DNA of 47,309 nucleotides from positions 1-47,309 of the IMG/VR virus record IMGVR_UViG_3300034402_000016, one strand, 5' to 3'. Below are positions 37,605-47,115 of the stretch, one piece after another. The notes beneath the pieces were generated by a model. That model was not told the DNA's origin. It saw only the letters and a list, made by a program, of their open reading frames with translations, and did no database searches. Source of the DNA: a virus. The number at the start of each line of letters is the position of its first letter. The first letter of the stretch is position 1. The position numbers and the translations under genes are program-made.

Positions 37605-38303
37605 ATGGCGGGAGCAGAGTTTCATGAAGTCCTGTTAGACATCGAGTATGCGCCCGGCGCGTCGGGCGGAGCCTCCTTCAGCAACTCACTGCTCGACGCT
37701 CCATCAGGCATCGAGCAGCTCGCCTCCAACAGTCTGAAAGACCGCTGGCGCGGCGCGATTGATTTCAACCTGCTCAGCCCATTTGGCATCGAGCAGTTGT
37801 ATTCCTTCTTTCTCTGTCGCGGCGGGAATCGCTGCTGCTTCCGCTTCCTTCCTCCGCGCTTTAACACCTTCGATAACGACCTCATCGCGGTGGCCGACGG
37901 CACGGAAGAGAGTTTGTCGATTTATAGAGAATTTACGGACGGCCTCTACACCTATCGCAAGCGGATAGTGAAGCCAGCCTGGGGAACGATCTCGCTGACG
38001 CTGGACGGCGCGCTCGTCGGCTGCATTAACGAAAACGGCGTGCTGGAGCAGCCGACCTTCGGCGGTCCGGTCTTTGGCGAGTGGCCTCCAGCAGTAGTCG
38101 TTAATCTCGATTACACGACCGGGATCATCACGCCCACGAGCGGCAATATTACGGCGGGCGAGTGGCGCGTCTTCGCCGGGCAGTTTCATCTTCCCGTGCG
38201 CTTCGGCTCCGGCTCATTCAATGGCCGCTATGACAAGGTCGCCAACCAGTGGGGCGGTATCACGGTTGAGGAGGTCCTGCCGAAAACCATCGGCCTCTCT
38301 TAA
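37605..38303 (+). CDS. DUF2460 distal tail protein
   Basis: A 232-residue protein of the DUF2460/TIGR02217 type: an N-terminal IEQLASNSLKDRWRGAIDFNLL, then a middle FRFLPPRFNTFDNDL, and a C-terminal EWPPAVVVNLDYTTGIIT, VFAGQFHLPVRF. These proteins form the ring at the tail tip in gene-transfer-agent-like and many phage tails. It begins 5 nt after the tape measure stop. Confidence 0.85.
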   Translation: MAGAEFHEVLLDIEYAPGASGGASFSNSLLDAPSGIEQLASNSLKDRWRGAIDFNLLSPFGIEQLYSFFLCRGGNRCCFRFLPPRFNTFDNDLIAVADGTEESLSIYREFTDGLYTYRKRIVKPAWGTISLTLDGALVGCINENGVLEQPTFGGPVFGEWPPAVVVNLDYTTGIITPTSGNITAGEWRVFAGQFHLPVRFGSGSFNGRYDKVANQWGGITVEEVLPKTIGLS

Positions 38304-38309
38304 AGACCC

Positions 38310-39182
38310 ATGCCTTTATCACTTGAAATGCTTGCACACCTGGAAGGGAACCTGACCCTCGCCACGCTCTGGAGAGTCGCCCAGCGGCTACCGGACGGGA
38401 CGGCGGGCGAAGTCATTCGCGTGTGCAATTACGACGAGGACATCGAATATCCGGCCGGCTCCGGCGAAATCTACACGGCGCTGCCTTTGAATCCGACTGA
38501 GGTGCAGCGCAAAGAAGGTCTCGCTCCCAACAACACGCAGACCCCGACGCCGCTCGTGGACCCGTTTACGACAGCGAGCCTGCTCAGGGGCAAGTGGCGT
38601 GAGGCGCGCGTCGAGAGAATGGTCGTCAACTTCGCGGACCTCTCGATGGGCATCGCCGAAAGGGATGTGGGCTTTATCGGCCCCGTGTCCATCAAGAACG
38701 GGGTCGCCGTGCCGGAGTTGCGGAGCCTCGCGCAACTCCTCAGCCAACCCATCGGCGAGAAGACGAGCGAGCGTTGCCGGTGGAAGCGCCTGGGCGGGGC
38801 GGGATGCAGCCAGCCGCTGGCAGATTACACGCACGCGGGCACGGTGACGGCCATCGAGGACCGCGAGCGCTTCACCGTGAGCGGGGGAAGCCTCGCCTCC
38901 CCCTACTTCGTGCGCGGCACGATCAAGTTTCTGAGCGGGGCAAATGAAGAGCTTGAAGAGGAGATCATCTCGCATGTGGGCGGAGCGCTCACCCTCTTTC
39001 TGCCGATGATTGAAGAGGTGCAAATCGGCGACGAGATTGAGATCGTGAAGGGTTGCGACCGCCGATGGCAGACATGCGTCACGTTCGTTAATCCGGACAA
39101 TCCTTCGGGAACGAATATCGAGAATTTCAACGGGGAGCCATTCCTGCCAGGAAAGGACAAGGTCTATACCTACCCGCAGTGA
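38310..39182 (+). CDS. DUF2163/BR0599-family tail hub protein
   Basis: A 290-residue protein. The sequence CRWKRLGGAGC near residue 152 and the C-terminal CDRRWQTCVTFVNPDNPSG...NFNGEPFLPG are signatures of the DUF2163 family. It follows DUF2460, as in gene transfer agents and related siphophages, and forms part of the tail-tip hub. Confidence 0.87.
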   Translation: MPLSLEMLAHLEGNLTLATLWRVAQRLPDGTAGEVIRVCNYDEDIEYPAGSGEIYTALPLNPTEVQRKEGLAPNNTQTPTPLVDPFTTASLLRGKWREARVERMVVNFADLSMGIAERDVGFIGPVSIKNGVAVPELRSLAQLLSQPIGEKTSERCRWKRLGGAGCSQPLADYTHAGTVTAIEDRERFTVSGGSLASPYFVRGTIKFLSGANEELEEEIISHVGGALTLFLPMIEEVQIGDEIEIVKGCDRRWQTCVTFVNPDNPSGTNIENFNGEPFLPGKDKVYTYPQ

Positions 39183-39219
39183 GGCGGCAGATACTTGGAC
39201 GGATTTGGACGGGAGCAGC

Positions 39220-39651
39220 ATGCCGGAAGTCACACGAAAGCAGATTGTCGAGGCCGCACGCAGCTATATCGGCGTGCCTTACGTCGCCGGAGGGCAGGAC
39301 CGCAGCGGCGTGAACTGCGCTGGCCTCCTGATCGCCGTCGGGCGCGACCTGGGCCTCTCAGAGCTTGAATTCGAGGGCCGGGCCAACTTCTCGAAAGACC
39401 TCTCCCTCGACGGACTCTTCAGCCTTCACATGGACAAGCTCCCAGATTGGAGAGATGCGCGCGAAGCGGATGTCGTCAGCATCGCGTATGAGAACGACCC
39501 GGAGCACTGCGTGATCGTCACCAAGGTTGATTGGTCAGGGATATACGGCGTCCACGCGCGCAGAAAATACGGCGTCATCGAGCACAGGTTTTACGGCAGG
39601 CTTTTGACGGGAGCAACTGCCGGCTACAGGGTGAGAGGGAAAGTTGATTAG
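39220..39651 (+). CDS. NlpC/P60 tail-tip peptidase
   Basis: A 143-residue NlpC/P60 hydrolase. Catalytic Cys33 is in VNCAGL, His96 in PEHCVIV and His112 in GVHARR. In this position the enzyme cuts host peptidoglycan during tail passage or assists hub assembly, rather than acting as the lysis enzyme. ATG 39220 with GGGAG upstream is preferred over an in-frame start at 39205. It overlaps the next TTG start. Confidence 0.85.
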   Translation: MPEVTRKQIVEAARSYIGVPYVAGGQDRSGVNCAGLLIAVGRDLGLSELEFEGRANFSKDLSLDGLFSLHMDKLPDWRDAREADVVSIAYENDPEHCVIVTKVDWSGIYGVHARRKYGVIEHRFYGRLLTGATAGYRVRGKVD

Positions 39652-42364
39652 GAAGCAGATCATCACTCTGGCTTTGGGCATCGCGCTATTTATCGCGTGG
39701 GCCTTGGACTATGTCATTGGCCTGCCGCGCGACGGGGTGATGCGCGCAGACCCCGTCTCTATTGGCGTCATGCTCGCCATCACGGCCATCACCTACACGG
39801 CCCAATACGGGCTGCAACGGCTTCTTGCGGGCAAGCAAAAGCCCTTGGAGCGCGGCAGGCTCAACGGCGGGCTGCAACTACAGGATTCCGATTTCGGGCT
39901 GTTCATCAACGAAATCTACGGCGGCGATCCGGGCGACGGCCTCGGCGGCGGAGTTAAAGTAGCGGGCATCATCCAGGATGCGAGCGAGATGCGCCGAATC
40001 GTCACGACCTCGCAGGAATCAACGGGAAGGGGCAAGGGTGGCGGCGGTGGCGGCGGCTCGACTCAGACCGTCAAGACGACCAAGTATTACATGGACCTCG
40101 ACATCAAGTTCGGTCGCGGCCCCCTCGTCTTCAAAAAGATATGGTTCGTCACATCGGAGGGCATGAAGCTCGTCTACGACGTGACGACCGATTTTACTCA
40201 GACCGGCGTGATTGACCCGGACTTTCCGGCCGAAGACCCGCAGGACCACTTCTTACTGCCCGACCCGAAGCTGGGAGATGACAACCCGAAGTATCGCTTC
40301 AGCCATATCCCTGCGCCCGATCCACAGGGAACGATTGAAGGCACGATCGTCGCCGGAGGCTATTCGGCCATCCGTATCTATTCGGGCACTGGGACGCAGC
40401 TTCCCGACCCGCTTTTTGCTGGCATCAATGACGCCAAGTATGGCGCGCCCGCCGGGCAGATTGCATATCGAGGGCATGCGCATATCGTCTTCGAGAATGT
40501 GGATGTGAGCGGCGGCGTGCCGATCGTGCTCGCGCTCGTCGAGCACGCCGAACTCAAGACGCTGGATGCCATTCTGGAAGACAGGGCGAGGCGCGCGGGC
40601 GCTGACCCTTCCGATCTCAACTTCGCGGACCTCTCTGACATTCCCGTGCGCGGCTACGTCATCACGCAGGAGCAGGCGCCGCGCTCGGACATGGAGGAGT
40701 TGGCGAGAGTTTTCGACGCGAATTTCTTCGAGGACATAGACGGCACGATCACGGGCGAGCATCAGGACTATTCGACCGTCGTCGTGATTGACGATGACGA
40801 GATAGGCGCGCGCGCCAAGGGGGGCGACGAGTCATCGGCCAGCGCTCCACCGGATAAGGTGACGATTGAGCAGGCGCAGGCCACGACCCTGCCGACGCAG
40901 CTCCATTACCGCTTCCTTGATACGGGCAAAAATTACGATCCGAATAAGGCCACCGGACTCCGCCAAGTCACGACTTCGGAGAAGAACGAGACGGTTGAAT
41001 TCCAGGTCGTGATGACCTTCGAGGAGGCCCAGAAGGCCGTTGACCGCGACATCCAAAAACTCTGGGCTGAGTGTGACATCTTCTCTTTCAACCTCTTTCC
41101 GAAATACGCGTATCTGAGACCCGGCCAGCGAATCATCGTGCCGAAAGATGGCGAACTCTGCACGGTCAAGCTCGAGGAAGCCAGCGGCGCCCTGCCCGGC
41201 CCTCGAAAGATGACCGCGCGTTCGCAGAAATCGCTCCCGGTCACGCTGCCTGTTTCCGGCGGCGGTTCACAGACGCCGAAGCCCGCCAACCTTCCGGCCA
41301 ACACGGTCGCCACCTTCATGGACATCCCGCGCCTGCTGACGCAACAGAATGTGCCGGGCTTTCTTGTGGCCGCAACACCGAAAGACTTGCAGGGCGGCGC
41401 TTATGAATGGACTGGCGCAACGCTCTGGGTTGATAAGGGCGATGGACCAAAGCAGATCATGGAGTTTGATGCGCCGGCGACGATGGGGCGCGCGGTCGGC
41501 GTGTTGCCTGACGTGCCCGGAGGCTGGAGCGAGGGCGACTGGGACGATACGAGCACCGGAGCGGTTGATCTCTTCGGCGACAAAGAATTGCAGACGACCA
41601 GCGATGACGAGGTGCTCGACGGCGCGAATGTCTTGGTCTGGGGCAACGAGGTCATCGCATTCGTCAATGCCGTGAAAGTGGGCGGCTATCCGAACAGGTG
41701 GACCGTGAGCCGTCTTCAGCGAAAGTTGAAGAGCACGGGCGCTGCCTCGTCAACCCACGTTGACGAGGAGCGCGTCTGCCTGCTCGATGCTGCCGTCAAG
41801 TTCGTCAAGGTGGATGTCTCAGAGAAGGATAAAGAGCGGACCTACTGGGCACCCACAAACGGCCAGGCGCGCGCCGATGCCGCGCCCATCACCTTCACCT
41901 GGACCGGGCGGACCATCGGCGATTCGGCCAGCGTCGCGGGCGTGGATGAACACGTGCCGACGGTCACACTGGCAGCGATGGTCTCGAAGATTGAAGCCCG
42001 CGAGGATTGGCTCATCATCACGCCGGCTCCGGACGCTTACGGCGCCACTCTCACGCACGGCGAAATCCACATTGAGAAATCGGACGATGCCGACGCATTC
42101 GAGGTGTGGCCGATGGACGCCGGGCCGACGCACGTCATTCCGCAGAAGCCTTATGAGTGCGAAATCAAATATCGCTGGCATAACGGCTCAGCCGAAGACG
42201 CCGGCAACGGTGTCGGCTGGTCAGACTGGTCTCCCAATGCGACCGCCGCCAAGATCGGCGATCCGATTCAAACGCCGGGCGAGGCCCTGGACGGCTTCGA
42301 TTTTGACCCCAACGATTCGCTCGTCAACAGGAAGCTCGTGCAGCTACAGGACCCGATACAATGA
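39644..42364 (+). CDS. Tail tip / host-specificity protein (TipJ-like)
   Basis: A 906-residue protein with a TTG start overlapping the peptidase stop. Two hydrophobic helices lie at about residues 5-30 and 43-65. The central part, with FDANFFEDIDGTI near residue 365 and a mid-region beta-rich architecture, resembles gpJ/TipJ tail-tip attachment proteins, and a Gly-rich loop (GKGGGGGGGS) lies near residue 130. The C-terminal ~150 residues include a fibronectin-like end (PYECEIKYRWHNGSAED). It forms the tip and contacts the receptor. Its stop overlaps the fibre ATG. Confidence 0.83.
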   Translation: MIRKQIITLALGIALFIAWALDYVIGLPRDGVMRADPVSIGVMLAITAITYTAQYGLQRLLAGKQKPLERGRLNGGLQLQDSDFGLFINEIYGGDPGDGLGGGVKVAGIIQDASEMRRIVTTSQESTGRGKGGGGGGGSTQTVKTTKYYMDLDIKFGRGPLVFKKIWFVTSEGMKLVYDVTTDFTQTGVIDPDFPAEDPQDHFLLPDPKLGDDNPKYRFSHIPAPDPQGTIEGTIVAGGYSAIRIYSGTGTQLPDPLFAGINDAKYGAPAGQIAYRGHAHIVFENVDVSGGVPIVLALVEHAELKTLDAILEDRARRAGADPSDLNFADLSDIPVRGYVITQEQAPRSDMEELARVFDANFFEDIDGTITGEHQDYSTVVVIDDDEIGARAKGGDESSASAPPDKVTIEQAQATTLPTQLHYRFLDTGKNYDPNKATGLRQVTTSEKNETVEFQVVMTFEEAQKAVDRDIQKLWAECDIFSFNLFPKYAYLRPGQRIIVPKDGELCTVKLEEASGALPGPRKMTARSQKSLPVTLPVSGGGSQTPKPANLPANTVATFMDIPRLLTQQNVPGFLVAATPKDLQGGAYEWTGATLWVDKGDGPKQIMEFDAPATMGRAVGVLPDVPGGWSEGDWDDTSTGAVDLFGDKELQTTSDDEVLDGANVLVWGNEVIAFVNAVKVGGYPNRWTVSRLQRKLKSTGAASSTHVDEERVCLLDAAVKFVKVDVSEKDKERTYWAPTNGQARADAAPITFTWTGRTIGDSASVAGVDEHVPTVTLAAMVSKIEAREDWLIITPAPDAYGATLTHGEIHIEKSDDADAFEVWPMDAGPTHVIPQKPYECEIKYRWHNGSAEDAGNGVGWSDWSPNATAAKIGDPIQTPGEALDGFDFDPNDSLVNRKLVQLQDPIQ

Positions 42365-43980
42365 AAAACCTAATTACCATCTTCATTACCATCTTCGCCT
42401 TCATCATAATGCTCTCGGCTGGCGCGCGCGCGCAGACGCCAGGCACATCGCAATACCCGACAGGCCTGGACACGACAACCACTTTGCCGCAGCTCGCGGA
42501 CCTGAAGAGCACTTACCTGACGGCGGCCATCAATGCGAGCGTGACCACCATCACGGTCGCTTCGACGAGCGGCTTCCCGTCGGCGGGCGTGGCCTGGATT
42601 CAGAATGAGCTGTTTGCCTATACGGGGACGACTGCGACGACATTCACAGGAGTCACGCGCGGCCTCGGCGGGACGACTGCGACGACGCACGCGCTGCGCG
42701 AGACGGTAATGTCTCGCATCAGCGGAGCAGGACACGTCAACGCAGTCGGAGATGCTGCGCGCGAGCTGGAGAAGAAGGTCGGCATCGGCGCGTCAAACGC
42801 CGCGAGCGCATCTACGGGCTACGTGCTCACCAAACAGAGTGACGGCACGACTTCCTGGCAGGCAGCGGCAGCGGGCGAAAGCCCTCTTACTTTCAGCAGC
42901 CCGCTCTCTCGCTCGGTCAATACCGTTTCAATCATTCAGTCCGACTCGACGCACAACGGGTATCTCTCTTCGGTGGACTGGAGCACCTTTAATAGCAAGC
43001 AAGCGGCCCTCTCAGTCACTAATGATACGAACGTCACTGGCTCTGTGGCGGGCGGTGTGCTGACGCTTGGCTGGACCAGTACGCTCGCTAAATCAAGGCA
43101 GCACGCGGCAACCGTTTACACAGACCAGGCGAATACCTTCGCCTTCCTGCAATCATTCCAGGCGGGAAATAAATTTGAGCTAAAAGACCCGACCGATACA
43201 ACCAAGAAGTTTCAGTTCGACGCTTCCAGTATCGCGACCGGAACAACTCGCACAGTCAATATCCCTGATGCCAACTCGACAACCGCGCAGACAAAGAGCG
43301 CGACGACCAATCAATTTCTAACCTCGATGAGCGCGCAGGGAGTGTTTAGCGCGGCGCAGGTAGCCTTTAGCAACCTCTCAGGCTCAGTCGCCGCTTCGCA
43401 GATGCCCGCCCTGACTGGCGATGTTACCTCGACAGCCGGAACGGTTGCGACGACTCTGGCGAGCGTCGGAACGGCGGGCACATATAGAAGCGTTACAACG
43501 GACGCGAAAGGGCGAGTCACGGCGGGGACTAATCCGACAACCTTTTCCGGCTATGGCCTCTCGGATACGAGCGCCAATCTGCGCGACACCCTGACCGATG
43601 AATCAGGCACAGGCGCGGCCCTCTTCCAGAATGGGAACATCGGCAACGCAACGGGAACCACGCTGGACCTAACCGGAGTGGCTAAAACTGCCGTCACGTT
43701 TCAAAACTCGTGGGTTAATACGGGCGGCGGTTATGCTAATGCAACCTATCAAAAGTCAGCCGGGATAGTTTGCCTGCAAGGTCTGATACAGGGCGGCGCG
43801 GCTGGCTCAACGGTCTTCACTCTGCCTTCTGGATACTACGGCAGCGCGATGATCTTTTACACACAATCACAGGGCGGACCGGCCAGGATTGATATAGGAA
43901 CGAACGGCGCGGGTCAGGTCAGCGTCTCGTCATACTCAGGCACATGGGTCTCAATCTCAGGTCTTTGTTTTGTCCCATAG
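42361..43980 (+). CDS. Tail fibre 1 with N-terminal signal peptide
   Basis: A 539-residue fibre. It starts with a signal-peptide-like segment (MKNL, a hydrophobic Ile/Phe core, GARAQ). Residues about 60-110 form a domain shared with fibre 2 (ASTSGFPSAGVAWIQNELFAYTG). The middle is Thr/Ser/Gly repeats typical of fibre shafts (DVTSTAGTVATTLASVGTAGTYRSVTTDAKGRV). The C-terminal ~100 residues should bind the receptor. The last 72 bp are duplicated downstream at 45866. ATG overlaps the tail-tip stop. Confidence 0.85.
   Translation: MKNLITIFITIFAFIIMLSAGARAQTPGTSQYPTGLDTTTTLPQLADLKSTYLTAAINASVTTITVASTSGFPSAGVAWIQNELFAYTGTTATTFTGVTRGLGGTTATTHALRETVMSRISGAGHVNAVGDAARELEKKVGIGASNAASASTGYVLTKQSDGTTSWQAAAAGESPLTFSSPLSRSVNTVSIIQSDSTHNGYLSSVDWSTFNSKQAALSVTNDTNVTGSVAGGVLTLGWTSTLAKSRQHAATVYTDQANTFAFLQSFQAGNKFELKDPTDTTKKFQFDASSIATGTTRTVNIPDANSTTAQTKSATTNQFLTSMSAQGVFSAAQVAFSNLSGSVAASQMPALTGDVTSTAGTVATTLASVGTAGTYRSVTTDAKGRVTAGTNPTTFSGYGLSDTSANLRDTLTDESGTGAALFQNGNIGNATGTTLDLTGVAKTAVTFQNSWVNTGGGYANATYQKSAGIVCLQGLIQGGAAGSTVFTLPSGYYGSAMIFYTQSQGGPARIDIGTNGAGQVSVSSYSGTWVSISGLCFVP
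43909..43980. repeat. 72-bp direct repeat, copy 1
   Basis: Encodes the last residues of fibre 1 (SVSSYSGTWVSISGLCFVP) and its TAG stop. An exact copy lies at 45866-45937, 1957 bp downstream. Similarity ends sharply on both sides. Confidence 0.95.
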
Positions 43981-44025
43981 AGGTTAGTCACAATAAGAAC
44001 TTCAACTTGAAGTGAGGTGGAAAAG

Positions 44026-45858
44026 ATGAGAAGGATTTTCTTTGCAATTTGCTTTTTGCTTCTGCTGGCCGGTATAGCTTTTGGTCAGTCAACTCCGGGC
44101 ACGGTGCGCTTTCCCTCGAATCTTGACGACCAGGATTCTCTGATCAGGGCAAAGGATAACTCGCGTGCGCTCCTGACAGTCAGCATGACTTCGGGCAGCG
44201 CCCAGGTGACTGTCGATAGCACGACGAGCTTTCCCGCGACTGGTGTGCTCCTGATTGACAATGAGCAGATCACCTACACGGCCAAGACCTCGACGACCTT
44301 TACGGGGCTAGGGCGGGGAGCCTTCAGCACGACCGCTGCATCGCACAATATCAACACATCCGTGCGCGGGGCGATTGTGGCCGCCGTGACTAATACCCAT
44401 GCGAGCGCGATAGCAGCGACGCAGGCCAAGATCGGCACGGGCGCGAGCACGCCGACGGGCGGCACGATTCTGAAGGGTACTGGCACGGGCACGAGCGCCT
44501 GGAGCGCGCCATCTTCAGGCGACTTGCTGGCCTGGCTTGGCTATACGCCGATGCAGGGCGGTAATAACCTCTCAGAGATAACCAGCGCCTCTACGTCGCG
44601 CACGAATCTGGGCTTAGGCTCGATAGCGACGCAGAATTCTACGGGCATCAGTGTAACGGGCGGGACTCTCTCAAATATCACCTGCATGAACTGCACCAGC
44701 ATCGGCTCGGCTGCCAGCGGCGGCTCGGCTGCGACTGGCGACCTGACGTTCAACTTTGATTCGGATGCGAGCGGTGGCGGAGTGATGCGCGTACAACGGG
44801 GCGGCGTTGATAAAGCCGTATTCAATAATGACGGTACAGCTTACTTTGCCGGAAATCTGGGGCTGGGGAAATCAGCGCCTGCACGCCAGCTCCACTTCAG
44901 CGCACCCTCAGACGGCTACTTCGCGACGTTCGACCCCGAAACTTTAAGCTTTGGCCGCTTTAACATGGCCCTGACCACAGCGACAAACACTGGCTCATCG
45001 CGCAAAAATCAAGCTTTAGGCATTGGGTGGAATGTTGCACCTGGCGGCGGCAGAGAGCAGGCAGGAGAGCCTGCATTCTGGGCTTTTCAGCTTGAATCAC
45101 ATTATGAGCCGACAACGGGGAATGATGTTTTCGAGTGGTATACGCAGGTCAATAATGCGAGCGGGGCAGTCGTTGCGCGTCCCTACTTTTCCAGTGTTGA
45201 CAAGTCTACGTTTGCCGTTCAAAACATTCTCAGTCAAGAGCAGCTTTCGATTAAGAACAGCGCGCAGACGGATACCCTGGCCGAGTACACCTCCGGCTGG
45301 TATTTCTATCATTCTATGGATGTAAGAGATTTTAAGGTTAGTAGTTCGGGCGCGGTGCAGCTTCTGCATATTCCGAGCACTCTGCCAGAAGGCATTGAGT
45401 CGCGCATCATCAGAGGCGCAGACGATACTAACTATCCTTTCCACGATTCGGCATACCTCACGAGTGCTCCAACCTATTCAGCGCCCGATGGCTCGATTAT
45501 CCAGAATCGCGGTGGCGCGGGCGGCAATCCCGCTCTATACATGCGAGAAGCTGGCGCGTGGGTTGGCGTTCAGCCGAGACTAACAAGGTATGTCGGCTCA
45601 GCAACGGTTGACCCGCCCTCGCTGGCAAACGGCGCATCGTGGACCACGCAGGTTTCAATTAGCGGTTGTACGGTTGGCGACCCCGTAATAGTGGGCTTCT
45701 CAGGGTTTACCGTTGCCAGCTTAGGCTATGAAAACTGGCAGATGAGTGGCAGGTGCATCCAGACGGGCGGCGACGTGAGAGTGACTATCACGAACTTGAC
45801 AGGCTCAACACAGGATTTGCCGAGCGGAGTGATGAAGGTTATTGCAGAAGCAAACTAA
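44026..45858 (+). CDS. Tail fibre 2 with N-terminal signal peptide
   Basis: A 610-residue fibre. ATG 44026 lies behind GAGGTGG; an in-frame GTG at 44017 overlaps that site. It begins with a clear signal peptide (MRRIF, hydrophobic FAICFLLLLAGIAFG, Q). Residues about 45-130 share the FPATGVLLIDNEQITYT and GLGRGAFSTTAASHN-type domain with fibre 1. The middle (NLGLGKSAPARQLHFSA) and the C-terminal part differ from fibre 1, so this looks like a paralogue with its own receptor-binding end. It lies between the two copies of the 72-bp repeat. Confidence 0.8.
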   Translation: MRRIFFAICFLLLLAGIAFGQSTPGTVRFPSNLDDQDSLIRAKDNSRALLTVSMTSGSAQVTVDSTTSFPATGVLLIDNEQITYTAKTSTTFTGLGRGAFSTTAASHNINTSVRGAIVAAVTNTHASAIAATQAKIGTGASTPTGGTILKGTGTGTSAWSAPSSGDLLAWLGYTPMQGGNNLSEITSASTSRTNLGLGSIATQNSTGISVTGGTLSNITCMNCTSIGSAASGGSAATGDLTFNFDSDASGGGVMRVQRGGVDKAVFNNDGTAYFAGNLGLGKSAPARQLHFSAPSDGYFATFDPETLSFGRFNMALTTATNTGSSRKNQALGIGWNVAPGGGREQAGEPAFWAFQLESHYEPTTGNDVFEWYTQVNNASGAVVARPYFSSVDKSTFAVQNILSQEQLSIKNSAQTDTLAEYTSGWYFYHSMDVRDFKVSSSGAVQLLHIPSTLPEGIESRIIRGADDTNYPFHDSAYLTSAPTYSAPDGSIIQNRGGAGGNPALYMREAGAWVGVQPRLTRYVGSATVDPPSLANGASWTTQVSISGCTVGDPVIVGFSGFTVASLGYENWQMSGRCIQTGGDVRVTITNLTGSTQDLPSGVMKVIAEAN

Positions 45859-45865
45859 GTAGAGA

Positions 45866-45937
45866 GCGGGTCAGGTCAGCGTCTCGTCATACTCAGGCAC
45901 ATGGGTCTCAATCTCAGGTCTTTGTTTTGTCCCATAG
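45866..45937. repeat. 72-bp direct repeat, copy 2
   Basis: Exact copy of 43909-43980. On the minus strand it encodes the last ~21 residues and the stop of the glycosyltransferase-like gene, so one DNA sequence ends a fibre gene in copy 1 and a membrane protein gene in copy 2. Confidence 0.95.
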
Positions 45938-47115
45938 CTTCCTTTGACCATCTCCCATAGACTGAGTATGACCGGAGACGCGAAGACGATAAAGTAAACA
46001 TCCAGCACAGACCTGTGGCCCGTGTGCGCCCAGAAAATCCCCGTCAGCAGCATAAATGACAGGGCGAGGCCGAGAACCAGAAGTGTTTCCGGTCTCCTGC
46101 GTTTCATTAAGAGACCAACAAGGCCGAGCATCTGGACTGGGAAATAAGAAGCGAAGTTGACGATTGTCGCCATCCTGCCTTTGCTCGGATTGACGACGGG
46201 CGAGAACCCCGCCAGATTCTTCTTTAGTCCGTTGGAGATGGTCTCAGTGGGATGCTCGCGTATATACGCAACCCCCATATCCTTGAATCGGTCGCTCTGC
46301 TCCATCTCGCCGAGTGCTAGGATGTTCTCCTGCTCTGCCTTGCTCAGATGATCCCATGCCACGCCTTCGCTCTCGTCAATGCTCGCGGACGGGTAGCGGG
46401 AAAACGTATCCGGGTTATTCGCGATCCAGAGGAAGTGACCCGCCTGCGATGTCAGCACCAACCGCCCGAATAAAATCTCATTACGAATAATCCAGGGAGA
46501 TACGACCAAGCAGAATCCGATGAGCGCGGGGAGAGTGTTGCGCAGGCCAGCCGTGTAAAGAAGCCACGCGAGGGCCACAACTATGAAGGGCGCGAGGCTC
46601 GCCCTTGTCAGCAGGCTCAGGGCCAGACAAACGCCAGCTAGAGCCGAGAGCCATGCCCGCCGCTTCAGCCCCGTTTCGATTAGCAGCAGGACCGAGAGGG
46701 CGGTGAGAAAAGTAAAGAGGGATGTTTCCTGAAGGCTTGCGTCATGCCAAACGTAATAGGGATAAACGGAAGTGATAAGCAGGGCTATCAGTCCAACCCT
46801 TTCACCAAAAAGATGCTTTGCCAGTAGATAGCTGATAAAGGCTGTGCCTGTTCCAATCAAGGCTTGAGCTATAACTACGGTCCACCCGAATCTTCCGCCC
46901 AATGTAGCGACCGCGAGAAACAAAGGATAAACCGGAGGCCAGAGGGCGCACTTGACTCCCATCCAGTTATCAACACAGAATCCTCGCCCCGACAAGAGGC
47001 TTTCGGTCACATGATAAAAGAGAGAGTAGCCCGTCTCAAGATAATCACCATCTCGCGTGCTCAGACGAGGCAAGAGCCTAAGCGCGAAGGCCATGATTAA
47101 GAGCGCGTTTTTCAT
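45871..47115 (-). CDS. Membrane glycosyltransferase, GT39/ArnT-like
   Basis: A 414-residue polytopic protein with many hydrophobic helices. The N-terminal loop RDGDYLETGYSLFYHVTESLLSGRGF has acidic residues in a periplasmic loop, as in lipid-linked sugar transferases of the GT-C class (GT39, PMT/ArnT), followed by VYPLFLAV, AFISYLLAKHLFG and VYPYYVWHDASLQE. These enzymes move sugars from polyprenyl phosphate donors to surface molecules. It is the only long minus-strand gene. Its last ~21 residues are encoded within the 72-bp repeat, so its natural C-terminus seems replaced. Confidence 0.75.
   Translation of the reverse strand: MKNALLIMAFALRLLPRLSTRDGDYLETGYSLFYHVTESLLSGRGFCVDNWMGVKCALWPPVYPLFLAVATLGGRFGWTVVIAQALIGTGTAFISYLLAKHLFGERVGLIALLITSVYPYYVWHDASLQETSLFTFLTALSVLLLIETGLKRRAWLSALAGVCLALSLLTRASLAPFIVVALAWLLYTAGLRNTLPALIGFCLVVSPWIIRNEILFGRLVLTSQAGHFLWIANNPDTFSRYPSASIDESEGVAWDHLSKAEQENILALGEMEQSDRFKDMGVAYIREHPTETISNGLKKNLAGFSPVVNPSKGRMATIVNFASYFPVQMLGLVGLLMKRRRPETLLVLGLALSFMLLTGIFWAHTGHRSVLDVYFIVFASPVILSLWEMVKGSYGTKQRPEIETHVPEYDETLT

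Noticed and set aside
39220-39651. NlpC/P60 protein as the lysis endolysin
   Set aside because: It lies between DUF2163 and the tail-tip gene, overlapping the latter, which is the standard place for a tail peptidase.
43981-45865. Invertible fibre segment (shufflon)
   Set aside because: The flanking repeats are direct, not inverted, and no invertase is seen.
43909-45937. Diversity-generating retroelement (template/variable repeat pair at a fibre 3' end)
   Set aside because: The copies are identical with no adenine-specific differences, similarity stops at the repeat edge, and no reverse transcriptase is present in the window.
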